Assembly (NCBI GenBank): GCA_964550025.1
Contig: CAZJYI010000109.1
Span: forward strand, 1 to 40,649
DNA length: 40,649 nucleotides
Direction: 5' to 3'
Origin: CAZJYI01 sp964550025
GTDB lineage: Bacteria; Verrucomicrobiota; Kiritimatiellia; UBA8416; CAYOBW01
Shown: positions 8,701 through 16,599 of the stretch, piece by piece
Position numbering within the stretch: the first letter of the stretch is position 1
Layout: every line of letters begins with the position of its first letter
Made by a program: the position numbers and the translations under genes
The notes under the pieces: model-generated
The model's input: only the letters and a program-made list of their open reading frames with translations
Told to the model about the DNA's origin: nothing
Database searches by the model: none

Positions 8701-8803
8701 GGAACGGTTGACGATAGCGGACGACGATAGCGGACGACGAGGGGGGATCTCCCAATCGTCCACCGTTATCGTCGCCCGCTATCGTTATCCGATCTCCCGT
8801 TCC
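8701..8803. repeat. Long imperfect palindrome
   Basis: GGAACGG at 8701-8707 pairs with CCGTTCC at 8797-8803. Inside, 8713-8737 pairs with 8756-8783 over about 25 bp, with two mismatches and a 2-3 base bulge. The left arm is itself a tandem duplication of a 13-bp unit, GACGATAGCGGAC. The loop carries GGGGGGATCTCCC. It could be a cruciform or RNA hairpin, or a small palindromic mobile repeat. It lies between two divergent promoters and encodes nothing recognisable. Confidence 0.6.
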
Positions 8804-8826
8804 GCGCCTACGGTCACACCCAGTAT

Positions 8827-8859
8827 TTGCATCCTGGCCGTGAGGTGTTACTATTCTCC
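8827..8859 (+). promoter_or_regulatory. 33-bp upstream element, copy 2 (tri-heme protein gene)
   Basis: It begins with the same 19 bases as copy 1 (TTGCATCCTGGCCGTGAGG) and ends with the same ATTCTCC. The gap from its TGGCC to the first ATG (8869) is 34 bp, against 33 bp for the sulfatase gene, so position is kept as well as sequence. The signal-peptide start lies 66 bp further on, which would leave a leader RNA. Confidence 0.5.
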
Positions 8860-8934
8860 CCGCAATAGATGCCCGCAGCACCGGTGGGCATGGAGAACCT
8901 GACGATCCACATCCAATCCGATGAGGTGGCCTCG

Positions 8935-11900
8935 ATGAAGATCTCGCTGAAGAACTTCCTATTTCTAATCGTAACGTGTGGCGCTGTTTCCGGGGCGAGT
9001 CTGTCCGTGGCCGCGGAAGCCGGGAAGTCCGCGAAGGCGCAACCCCTTCGCGCCAGCCTCGATTCCCCGATCCTCTTCACCAGGCGTGGCAGTTACAAAG
9101 GCATCCACATCTACGACACCTGCTACCAGTGGCATCCGGGCGGCGGCGTCTACGTGCTGGAAAACCCGTACGACCCCCCGGAAAAGCACAAGGTACACGC
9201 TATCATTGACGAGAAGAGCGCGAACTCCCTGGGCAGGGGCATGTACTTCGATCCCGACCTCTCGTACGACGCGAAGAAGGTTCTTTTCTGTTTCAAGGGG
9301 GAGCCCAAGGGCAGTTCGTCGGTCTACGAGATCGGTGTTGACGGCACGGGTCTGCGGCGGATCACCAACCCGCGGGCCGATTACCTTCCGTGCGAAAAGG
9401 ACGGACGCGTGAAGTCCGTCTACTGCGGTCGGCACGGCTCCCTGGGGGCCGCGCAGGATCTGACGCCGGCCTACCTGCCCAACGGCAAGGTCGTGTTCAC
9501 GACGATGCGGCACAACGGCCTGGTCCCCTGCAACAACACGGGCGTGGCCATCATGCACACCATGGACCCGGACGGCAGCAACATCTTCCCCATCTCCGTC
9601 AACAGCGAGACCGAGTTCGATCCGAGCGTGATGCTGGACGGCCGCATTCTCTACGGCAGATGGGAATACGTCGACAAGACCGCGCTGACGATCCAGAGCC
9701 TCTGGACGGTGTACCCCGACGGCACGCGGGAAACCGCCATGTACGCGAACAACATGGTGTTCCCCGAAGCCGTCCTCGACTCGCGCCAGGTTTTCACGCA
9801 TCCGGAGTACGTGGTCAGCACGTTCGCCAAGCACAACAGCACGCCGCGCGGAACGATTGCCCTGCTCGATACGCGCATGGGCAAGAACGATCCCAAAGCC
9901 GTTTTCAATTTCTCGGATCCGAAGAACCCGACCCGTGACACCGGCGAAGCCTGCGAGCCGTACCCGATCACAAAAGACCTCATCCTGTACAGCGACCGCA
10001 ACGGCCCGAAGCACGCGCTCTTCCTGGTCAAGCGCAACGAAGACGATTCCCTGACCCGCGAGCTTCTCTTTGCCGATCCCGCCATCGATTGCCACTCTCC
10101 AATCCTGTTGAAGTCGCGCCCCGTCCCCAAGCTGCGCCCCTCGGCCGTCGACCGGAGCAAGGACTACGGCTTTTTCACGGTGCAGAACGTGTACGAAGGC
10201 ATGCCCGAGGTGCCGCGTGGATCCGTCAAGCAGCTCCGCGTGGTGGAGGAGACTTCCCGTGTCAGCAAGACGCCGGGAGGCGGCCCGTTCAACCAGACGT
10301 TCACCATTTCAGCGGCATTGGCGTGGACGGCCAAGAACTACCTCGGCGTCGTCCCGGTCGAGAAGGACGGCAGTGCCCATTTCCGGGTACCCGCCGGGAA
10401 GATGATCTTCCTGCAGGCCCTCGACGCCGAAGGGCGTTGCGTGCGCAGCATGCGAACGTTCATCCAGGCCGCACCGGGAACCACCCGTAGCTGCATCGGC
10501 TGCCACGAGAACAAGAAGAAGACGTTCCCGGCCCAGGATGAGCAGGCGCTGGCCATCCGAAAGGAGGCCGCGAGATTGCAGGACGAATCGTGGGGCTCCG
10601 GTGTGCTGGACTACCCGACCATGGTCCAACCGATCCTGGACAGGCACTGCGCCGCATGCCACGGCGGCGAGAGGGGATTCGCCGCGGGGCTCGATTTGAC
10701 CGGCGGATGGACCGAGTACTTCAACAACAGCTATCACAATCTCGTCTCCCGGCGTGAGGTCCAGTACAAGGCCAGCTTGATCGCCGGCGTGTGCTCGATG
10801 AACGGGACATCGCACTACTCGGCGCAGATCTTTGCCCCGTATGCGATCGGCTCTCCCGCGGCTCCTCTCGGGAAGGTCGTCGTAGAGGGTGCCCTGGGAC
10901 ACAAGGGACGTTTCAAGATGTCGCGCACCGAACGCGATCTCATCCTGGCCTGGATCGATGCGAACGGTCCCTATCATGGTTCGTGGAACCACACGCCGAG
11001 GGCCTTTCGGCTCACGGATTGGGCGAACGCGAAGAACCAGCTAGTTGCCGAGATGAAGGCCGCCGGATGCGTCAAATGCCACACTGCCGCGGGAAAAGGT
11101 GCGCGGTTTGAGCCGGACTGGTTCAACTTCGAGAAGCCCGAGCTCAGCCGCATTCTCCGCGCGCCACTCGCGAAGGGCGGGGAAGGGCACGGAGAGGCGC
11201 TTTGCCGTGCTGGAAAGGTTGATGCCTCGTTCAGACGCTTGCGCATCTTCAGCACGGGGCGCTACGAACACGCGGTTAAGCCGCTCGACAGGTTCCCCGT
11301 ACAGAAATGGCGAAAATGGGACAAGGGCGAGTCCAGTGGCGAGCCGGTCATCTCTTTCGCGGACGTGAAGAACCCACACTATCAGAAAATGCTCGGGATC
11401 ATTCGTGCCGGCAGGAAGGCCGCACTGGCCAATCCGCGGCTCGACATGCCCGGAGGAGAGCAGAATGCCATCGCCGGGAAGCACCGCAACATCTACCCGG
11501 TCCGCGTCCCCGAAGTGCCGCCGGAGCTCTTGGTCCGGCAACTGCCCTCCGGTGAGGTCGAGATCCGCTGGGGGCTCACTGCCCACACCTGGGGGCTCGT
11601 CGCCGAGATCCATCGTAGCGATAAGGCCAACTTTGAACCCGGCGAGAAGACAAAAGTGGCCAGGACGGAGCTGGGCACCTTCTTTGACTGCATTGCGCTG
11701 CCATCCGGCGACTACCACTATGCCGTCGTGTTTGACAACGGCGAGAAACGCAGCAAGCCGGCCCGGGCAAGTCTGCGGGTCGACGGCGAGTTGAACTCGC
11801 ACCTTGCGCCGCTTGCGCGGCTTCTGAAGCCCGGCGAAGCGGGGGACTTCTTCGGTGCCGGGCTGCCGCAGGCAAGGCTGGTGGGGGATGCGCAGTTCGC

Positions 11901-12369
11901 GGGAGACAACATGCTTCGCACCGGCCCGAACGGCTACCTCTCGTACGGCAATGTCCCCGCCTGCAACCTGCGGCTCAACGTGCCGCTCTCGGTCTCCTTC
12001 GAGGTCAAGGTGGATGGCCAGGGCAACGGCACCATACCGGTGCTGGTGAGCGCGGGGCGGTGGCGCGAGTCCGGCTGGTTCGTGCAGTCCATCAGTGGAC
12101 GGTGGCGCTGGCACGTGGGCGGCGTCGACTGCGACGGCGGCAAGGCGCCCGTTCCCGGAACCTGGACGAAGCTGCGCTGTTTCTGGGACGGAGAGCAGGC
12201 GATGATCTACCAGGACGGCAAGCGCGTGGCCGCGGTTGCGTGCAAGCCCAACATGCTCCCCTGGAGCGGCGACCTCCTCGTCGCCCAGTACAGCGGCGGC
12301 ATCGGGCCCCAGTATCAGTTCGCGGGTGAGATCAGAAACCTGAGGATCGAGAACGCTGTGGCACCGTAG
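8935..12369 (+). CDS. Exported tri-heme protein, HzsA-like beta-propeller with C-terminal LamG-like domain
   Basis: This 1144-residue exported protein has a signal peptide (MKISLKNFLFLIVTCGAVSG...). It opens with a TolB-like propeller (YEIGVDGTGLRRITNP, HTMDPDGSNIFPIS), as in PVC proteins annotated as related to the hydrazine synthase alpha subunit. Three CXXCH heme c sites are visible: CIGCH (C520), CAACH (C572) and CVKCH (C712). A fibronectin-like stretch follows at about 860-945, then a concanavalin/LamG-like domain at 985-1140 (VSFEVKVDGQGNG, WTKLRCFWDGEQAMIYQDGKRV). It probably binds carbohydrate and carries electrons in the periplasm or at the surface. Nothing ties it to hydrazine synthesis: no HzsBC genes are nearby. 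I chose the ATG at 8935, which starts the signal peptide after GAGG; 8869 is also open. Confidence 0.8.
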   Translation: MKISLKNFLFLIVTCGAVSGASLSVAAEAGKSAKAQPLRASLDSPILFTRRGSYKGIHIYDTCYQWHPGGGVYVLENPYDPPEKHKVHAIIDEKSANSLGRGMYFDPDLSYDAKKVLFCFKGEPKGSSSVYEIGVDGTGLRRITNPRADYLPCEKDGRVKSVYCGRHGSLGAAQDLTPAYLPNGKVVFTTMRHNGLVPCNNTGVAIMHTMDPDGSNIFPISVNSETEFDPSVMLDGRILYGRWEYVDKTALTIQSLWTVYPDGTRETAMYANNMVFPEAVLDSRQVFTHPEYVVSTFAKHNSTPRGTIALLDTRMGKNDPKAVFNFSDPKNPTRDTGEACEPYPITKDLILYSDRNGPKHALFLVKRNEDDSLTRELLFADPAIDCHSPILLKSRPVPKLRPSAVDRSKDYGFFTVQNVYEGMPEVPRGSVKQLRVVEETSRVSKTPGGGPFNQTFTISAALAWTAKNYLGVVPVEKDGSAHFRVPAGKMIFLQALDAEGRCVRSMRTFIQAAPGTTRSCIGCHENKKKTFPAQDEQALAIRKEAARLQDESWGSGVLDYPTMVQPILDRHCAACHGGERGFAAGLDLTGGWTEYFNNSYHNLVSRREVQYKASLIAGVCSMNGTSHYSAQIFAPYAIGSPAAPLGKVVVEGALGHKGRFKMSRTERDLILAWIDANGPYHGSWNHTPRAFRLTDWANAKNQLVAEMKAAGCVKCHTAAGKGARFEPDWFNFEKPELSRILRAPLAKGGEGHGEALCRAGKVDASFRRLRIFSTGRYEHAVKPLDRFPVQKWRKWDKGESSGEPVISFADVKNPHYQKMLGIIRAGRKAALANPRLDMPGGEQNAIAGKHRNIYPVRVPEVPPELLVRQLPSGEVEIRWGLTAHTWGLVAEIHRSDKANFEPGEKTKVARTELGTFFDCIALPSGDYHYAVVFDNGEKRSKPARASLRVDGELNSHLAPLARLLKPGEAGDFFGAGLPQARLVGDAQFAGDNMLRTGPNGYLSYGNVPACNLRLNVPLSVSFEVKVDGQGNGTIPVLVSAGRWRESGWFVQSISGRWRWHVGGVDCDGGKAPVPGTWTKLRCFWDGEQAMIYQDGKRVAAVACKPNMLPWSGDLLVAQYSGGIGPQYQFAGEIRNLRIENAVAP

Positions 12370-12546
12370 TCAGCCCTCGATGATGGAAGTCAGGGGCGGT
12401 CCACATGACGAACAGGAGAACAGCCCATACAGCCCATACACCTCCATTATGAGAGCAGCTCCGGGACCGTAGGTCTGGTAGTCAGCTTACTTCTCGTCGG
12501 CATCGGCATCGCCGCGGCCGCCCACGGGGAAGTAGCGGGCGCGATC

Positions 12547-12879
12547 TTGGCCGGGCTTGGCGTCCTGGGCGCCATCTGCAGCGTGGTTCGCATGATGAGC
12601 AAGGGACCCAAGCTATCCCTGGAAGAAGACGCGGTGATCGACCACCGCAAATGCCGCAGCGTGGCCTATGCCGACATCGCCGAGGTGTATCTGAAGACCT
12701 TTGAGCTCGACGGCAACAGTTACAATTACCAGGCGGTACTCGAACTGCGCGATGGAAGCAGACCGGTCAAGTTCAACATCAAAGACCTCGAGCTCGCTCC
12801 GCAGACCATCGTCCAAGAGATCGAGATGCGGGTGGTCGAAGCGCGAGTTGGAGGTGTAGAGGTCATATGGAAGCGCTGA
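12547..12879 (+). CDS. Small membrane-associated protein of unknown function, start uncertain
   Basis: This 110-residue product is read from a TTG at 12547. The same frame stays open back to 12409 and encodes a strongly hydrophobic stretch (LVVSLLLVGIGIAAAAHG) that looks like a first membrane segment, so the true protein is probably longer. No ATG, GTG or TTG exists in that upstream part. An ATG at 12405 is in another frame and ends at 12452. A lost base near 12445, or a non-canonical start, would explain this. The soluble C-terminus (YADIAEVYLKTFELDGNSYNYQAVLELRDGSRPVKFNI) resembles a small PH-like beta domain. I do not recognise a family. It converges with the ATPase gene. Confidence 0.45.
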   Translation: MAGLGVLGAICSVVRMMSKGPKLSLEEDAVIDHRKCRSVAYADIAEVYLKTFELDGNSYNYQAVLELRDGSRPVKFNIKDLELAPQTIVQEIEMRVVEARVGGVEVIWKR

Positions 12880-12920
12880 GCGTGGTCCAGTGAAGCGATG
12901 GCCCGATCCGTCGGACCGGC

Positions 12921-14033
12921 CTACACCGGACGCAGAGTGAGAAACTGTCGCAGGAACGGATTGTTGAAGTAGACCTCGCCCTGGTCTTCCACCAGAACCC
13001 ATTTCTTCACGAGTGCCGTCATTGACCGGCGGATGGAAGAGGACGAGGCGCCGATGGCCTGCTGCGAATCGAGCGAGTAGAGATTCGTCGTCCCTCTCCG
13101 AGCCACGAATTTCAGTACACGGAGCTGCAAGGCCGTCAGCTCGCCGAGCAGAGAGCGAAACCCTTCGATCTCCTGGGCAAACACCCGGTCATACGCTTTC
13201 CGCAGGAGTGCCGACTCTATCCGGTCACCCGAATCGCTGGTTTCCCACAGGGCCGCGCAGAGCTGTTGAATGTCCCCCGGCACTTCAAGCTCGAACACCC
13301 CGTCCCACACATCGGTCGACACCTTTCGTCTTCCCCGGGCAAACCTCTTTTCGAGAAAAGGCCGAAAGTCCTTCCGCGGGATAGCCGGTACCTTGACCGG
13401 TCGGACGGATTTGTAGAAGGGCGACCGGGGCCTGGTGAAGACGGATTGCAGCCCGCTTCGGTCCGAGCCCGTGAACACATACGGAAACCGATGGTACTGC
13501 ACCTTTCCTCGTATCTTTGCCAGCAGCACGTCGGATTCCGCGTAGCCGAGGACACTTTGGAACTCGTCGAAGCACACGATGAGCTGATCGGCGCCAAACT
13601 CGCTGCCCAGGAACTCAAAGAAGTCATCGATCGTGTTCAGGAGAACGCCGGAGTCCTTCCTGGATACACCGAGTGAAAAGGAAGGCGTTCCTGTTCGGGG
13701 GTCGAGCTCGACCACGGGCCGAATCCGCTTCAGTGCACCCACGCCTCTTGCGAAGAGGCCTTTCCGCACGTGATCGAACGCGAAAAGCGCGTTGGCGCAG
13801 TACTCCAGGAACATCGCCGCGTCCTTGGTGAAGAACAGGTCCACAAGGAACAGCAGACGCTTCGGGAACTGCTTGCCGGCATCGAGGACCAACGAGCTCT
13901 TGCCCACTCTCCGCCGCCCGAACACGACGGTGTTCTGCCCGGATTCCATACATCCACAGAGCTCCTTCCGGAGCGCATTCCGTGGACAAAAGCAGTCATC
14001 CTCAACGATCTTGCCGTAGACAAACGGGTTCAT
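12921..14033 (-). CDS. AAA ATPase of the ATPase_2 (archaeal-type) family with C-terminal winged helix
   Basis: This 370-residue P-loop ATPase has Walker A GRRRVGKSS (39-47) and Walker B LIVCFDEFQ (D156, E157), a sensor-like FVFTGSDRSG, and a C-terminal winged-helix-like region (LRVLKFVARRGTTNLYSLDS ... SSSIRRSMTALVKK). These features fit the ATPase_2 group, whose members in bacteria are poorly characterised and often lone. I chose the ATG at 14033 (MNPFVYGKIVEDD), because these proteins typically begin with a short N-F/P-x-Y-G motif. Longer starts would run through the repeat cluster at 14055-14087. There is no partner gene in the same orientation nearby. Its role could be regulation, mobile-element maintenance or defence, and I cannot choose between these. 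Confidence 0.8.
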   Translation of the reverse strand: MNPFVYGKIVEDDCFCPRNALRKELCGCMESGQNTVVFGRRRVGKSSLVLDAGKQFPKRLLFLVDLFFTKDAAMFLEYCANALFAFDHVRKGLFARGVGALKRIRPVVELDPRTGTPSFSLGVSRKDSGVLLNTIDDFFEFLGSEFGADQLIVCFDEFQSVLGYAESDVLLAKIRGKVQYHRFPYVFTGSDRSGLQSVFTRPRSPFYKSVRPVKVPAIPRKDFRPFLEKRFARGRRKVSTDVWDGVFELEVPGDIQQLCAALWETSDSGDRIESALLRKAYDRVFAQEIEGFRSLLGELTALQLRVLKFVARRGTTNLYSLDSQQAIGASSSSIRRSMTALVKKWVLVEDQGEVYFNNPFLRQFLTLRPV

Positions 14034-14054
14034 GTAGGCAAGGATATCTTGTGT

Positions 14055-14087
14055 CGCAATATTGCGCAACGCAAAAATGCGCAACGC
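14055..14087. promoter_or_regulatory. Palindrome plus direct repeats upstream of the ATPase gene
   Basis: CGCAATATTGCG (14055-14066) is a perfect 12-bp palindrome. It overlaps the first of two exact GCGCAACGC copies, at 14064-14072 and 14079-14087, which are 15 bp apart start to start. The cluster lies 22-54 bp upstream of the ATPase start. The ATPase carries a winged helix, so autoregulation is possible, but this is inferred from position. Confidence 0.4.
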
Positions 14088-14110
14088 TTATCTGTATTTT
14101 CGTCGGAAAG

Positions 14111-14129
14111 ACCGGGCGGAACCGCCGGT
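14111..14129 (-). terminator. Possible terminator of the large beta-helix gene
   Basis: Just past the stop of the beta-helix gene at 14134, read on the minus strand, the sequence forms a GC-rich hairpin around GGCGGTTCCGCC, extended by a bulged ACC/GGT, followed by CTTTCC. The U-run is weak, so efficiency is uncertain. Confidence 0.35.
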
Positions 14130-14133
14130 TCAC

Positions 14134-16479
14134 TCATTTTCCCCCTCTCACCCGGTAAAATGCCTTCCCATCCCCCGCCGGTTCCTCCCACTCCACCGCG
14201 TCCCCGGCATTGGACCACGCGCCGCTCGTCAGATCATCCGTCCGCTCAAGCTGCAGCCGCAGTCGCAGCCACCCGTTACTCGTCCGCACCATCATCGCCC
14301 CCATGCTTAGGTCCATGATCGAGTTGGAGGTGTAGAGGCCGAAGGCGGCGGGATTGGTGGTGACAGTTGTCTGGCCATGGACAACGGCGTTGGAGCTATT
14401 GAATACCGGGTCGTAGCCAAGCGATGCTTCCTGCCCGTCGGTCAAGCCGTCCCCGTCGCTGTCGACGTTCTTTGGATTCGAGCTGTAGGTGAGAATTTCC
14501 TCGCTGTCGCTCAGCCCATCGCCATCGGCATCCACAAGCGTGCTGGCGAACTCGTAGGCGCCCATGTCGACGGTTAAGGTGCCGTTTGCGTCCCCATCCA
14601 GGGGGCGCGGGGTGCCGTCCACATCTCGCCCCTCCGGCATGTAGGCGTTGGCACCCTTGTCGATGCACGGCGAGCCGGCCTGCAGACGGAAATCGCCGCC
14701 GATCGCATCAACGAATCGCGGATTGCTCTGGATGTTCCCCGGACCGGAAGCCGGATTCGGCGTTGTGCATGAATAGGAGAACTCGGGCGTGCGATCGTAC
14801 CAGTTGTCACCGTGACCGTCTGCCGTGTTCCCCCAAACGATACAGTTGTTCAGAGTGCCTATGTAGCTGCCCCCGCCGCTGTCGCCGGCCGCATTGCCGG
14901 AGAGCGTACAGTTGTTTAGCGTGCCTGCGCTGCTCCCGCCTCCGCTGGCCGCAGCCGAGTTGCCGGTGAGTATGCAGTTGTTCAGCGTGCCCATGGCACT
15001 TCCGCCACCGAAGCCGGCCGTATTGTCCGATAGAGTACAGCCGTTCAGCGTGCTGTCGTGGCTCCCGCCGCCAAAGTCGGCGCCATTGCCCGAGAGCGTG
15101 CAGTTGTTCAGCACGCCGCCGTGGCTCCCGCCGCCCCGTTCGTTGGCCGTATTGCCCGAGAGCCTACAGTTGTCCAGCGTTCCCTCGTAGCTTCCGCCGC
15201 CATTGGTGGATGCCACGTTCAGCGTCAGCATACAATTGGTTAAGGTGCTCCCATAGCACCCGCCTCCGTAGGCGGTTGCTCTATTGTATGAGAGGGTGCA
15301 GTTGCGTAGCGCGCCCCGGTAGTTGCCACCGCCCAACCGCGCAATGTTGTTCATGAACGTGCAACTCTCAAACGTGCCCAGGTGACTTCCGCCGCCCTGT
15401 GTTGGCGAGGTGCAGTCCTTGATCAGGCAATCGACGGTCAAGGGATTGGACCCCGTGCAGTACACCCCGCCTCCGCGCCCCCCGATCTTCTGTCCGTTCC
15501 GTATCGTCAAACCCCTGATCGTGCAAACGACGTCATTGAGATTGAAGCAGCGGCGTACGCCCTGCCCGTCGATGATCGAGACGTCGCGACCGTTGGCGCT
15601 CTCCACGGTGATGGCTTTGGCAATCGTGATAGCCGACCTGGGGTAATACACGCCGTCGTCCACCCGTACTGTGTCGCCTGCCGCTGCGACATCGACGGCA
15701 TCCTGGATGTTGGTCGCGGCGTCACCCCAGGTGGCATAGGGATACACGCTCGCCCCATTGACGGCCGCGTAGTGGACCGGCGTCAAGGCGTCCCAATGCG
15801 CCGCCACGCGGGCGGCTCGCAGCACTTTGGTGTAGACGGCGACCTCGTCGAGCCGACCGATCAAGTCGCCGCTGTACCACTTGCCTGAACCCAGCACCCA
15901 GTCGCCGTCCGCGGGACCCACATCCGCTGTGCTCTCGTCAACGTTCTGCCCGTCGACGAAAAGCCGCACCGTGTCGTTGCTGCCGTCTTGCTTGACGGTC
16001 ACTACGACGTGGTACCACCGCCCTTCGTCGGTCGTGAAGGACGTCGCAAGCCCTCCTCCCCCCAGGTCGGAGGCAAGCTTGTCATTGTCCATCCTGTACA
16101 ACAGTGTTTGACCGACTCCCGTTCCGTTCTTCTGAGAGACGAGTCTCTGTTGCCGCCCCCCCTTCTCAAACCGCACCAGCGCTTCGACACTGAAGTCGCC
16201 GGCGGCAGGGTCCAGCCCCAGATCCAGCCGCACATACGCGTTGCTGAACTGCCCCACCTGCCCGACTAGCCCCTTGATGCCGAACACGACATTGGACACC
16301 ACCTTGCTGTGATGCCCATTGCCGGAGCTGTCCTCCAGACTTGTCGCCCCGGCGCTCTCCTCGAACCGGTAATACGCTACGGGCCTATCCGCCATCACCT
16401 CACTCACATAGTCGGCGCGGGCATTCATTGCACCACAACTCAACAGCGAAACAGCACAGACACCAACCACTCTCCTCAT
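14134..16479 (-). CDS. Large secreted protein: LamG-like domain, Cys-ladder beta-helix, Ca2+ loops, PVC C-terminal module
   Basis: This 781-residue exported protein has, after the signal peptide (MRRVVGVCAVSLLSCGAMNARA), a concanavalin/LamG-like domain at about 25-235 (VAYYRFEESAG, WYHVVVTVKQDG, GRLDEVAVYTKVL). A beta-helix follows, opening with ATWGDAATNIQDAVDVAAAGDTV. Its nine consecutive coils of 21-22 residues each start with GGG and carry one Cys at a fixed place (GTLNNCTLSGN). Then come SPCIDKG...DMGAYEF, two thrombospondin-3-like DxDGDGxxD loops, and the same C-terminal module as the gene at 7283. It is likely a surface glycan-binding protein or adhesin. The ATG at 16479 follows GGAGGAGGG; an upstream in-frame TTG would remove that Shine-Dalgarno from use. 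Confidence 0.85.
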   Translation of the reverse strand: MRRVVGVCAVSLLSCGAMNARADYVSEVMADRPVAYYRFEESAGATSLEDSSGNGHHSKVVSNVVFGIKGLVGQVGQFSNAYVRLDLGLDPAAGDFSVEALVRFEKGGRQQRLVSQKNGTGVGQTLLYRMDNDKLASDLGGGGLATSFTTDEGRWYHVVVTVKQDGSNDTVRLFVDGQNVDESTADVGPADGDWVLGSGKWYSGDLIGRLDEVAVYTKVLRAARVAAHWDALTPVHYAAVNGASVYPYATWGDAATNIQDAVDVAAAGDTVRVDDGVYYPRSAITIAKAITVESANGRDVSIIDGQGVRRCFNLNDVVCTIRGLTIRNGQKIGGRGGGVYCTGSNPLTVDCLIKDCTSPTQGGGSHLGTFESCTFMNNIARLGGGNYRGALRNCTLSYNRATAYGGGCYGSTLTNCMLTLNVASTNGGGSYEGTLDNCRLSGNTANERGGGSHGGVLNNCTLSGNGADFGGGSHDSTLNGCTLSDNTAGFGGGSAMGTLNNCILTGNSAAASGGGSSAGTLNNCTLSGNAAGDSGGGSYIGTLNNCIVWGNTADGHGDNWYDRTPEFSYSCTTPNPASGPGNIQSNPRFVDAIGGDFRLQAGSPCIDKGANAYMPEGRDVDGTPRPLDGDANGTLTVDMGAYEFASTLVDADGDGLSDSEEILTYSSNPKNVDSDGDGLTDGQEASLGYDPVFNSSNAVVHGQTTVTTNPAAFGLYTSNSIMDLSMGAMMVRTSNGWLRLRLQLERTDDLTSGAWSNAGDAVEWEEPAGDGKAFYRVRGGK
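14808..15396 (-). repeat. Nine tandem beta-helix coil repeats inside the CDS
   Basis: Nine units of 63-66 bp encode GGGSxxGTLNNCTLSGNxAxx. The third to ninth units are closest to one another. The repetition is visible at DNA level (for example repeated GTTCAGCGTGCC and CCGCCG blocks on the plus strand). It is protein-coding and open throughout, so it is not a CRISPR array. The array probably changes length by slippage or recombination. Confidence 0.8.
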
Positions 16480-16518
16480 CGCACAACCCTCCTCCAAACG
16501 GTGCTACTTGATGGGTAC

Positions 16519-16547
16519 ATGCTAGTGCTCCGGGAGGTGTGTGGCAA
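16519..16547 (-). promoter_or_regulatory. Candidate promoter of the large beta-helix gene
   Basis: On the minus strand TTGCCA and TAGCAT are separated by 17 bp, about 40 bp before the start at 16479. The form agrees with the promoters at 8586-8614 and 17684-17712 (TTGCGG-N17-TATCAT), although the spacer sequence is not conserved. Confidence 0.45.
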
Positions 16548-16599
16548 TGCGGAAACGCCTGGTAGGCGACCTCGATCATCACAAACCATCAATTGCCGG

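Larger units (their letters stand above)
8531..8934. other. Intergenic region between divergent beta-helix and tri-heme genes
   Basis: No gene is visible in these 404 bases. They hold the minus-strand beta-helix promoter (8586-8614), a long imperfect palindrome (8701-8803) and copy 2 of the 33-bp element (8827-8859). A frame for the tri-heme gene opens at an ATG at 8869, 34 bp from the element's TGGCC, but the signal peptide begins only at 8935. Confidence 0.6.

Noticed and set aside
8935..12369. Calling the tri-heme protein a hydrazine synthase subunit of an anammox organism
   Set aside because: No hydrazine synthase partner genes are present, and HzsA-like propellers with hemes are widespread in non-anammox PVC bacteria.
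14808..15396. Regularly spaced 63-66-bp repeats resembling a CRISPR array
   Set aside because: The units are continuous, degenerate and open in one reading frame that encodes beta-helix coils; there are no unique spacers and no cas genes.
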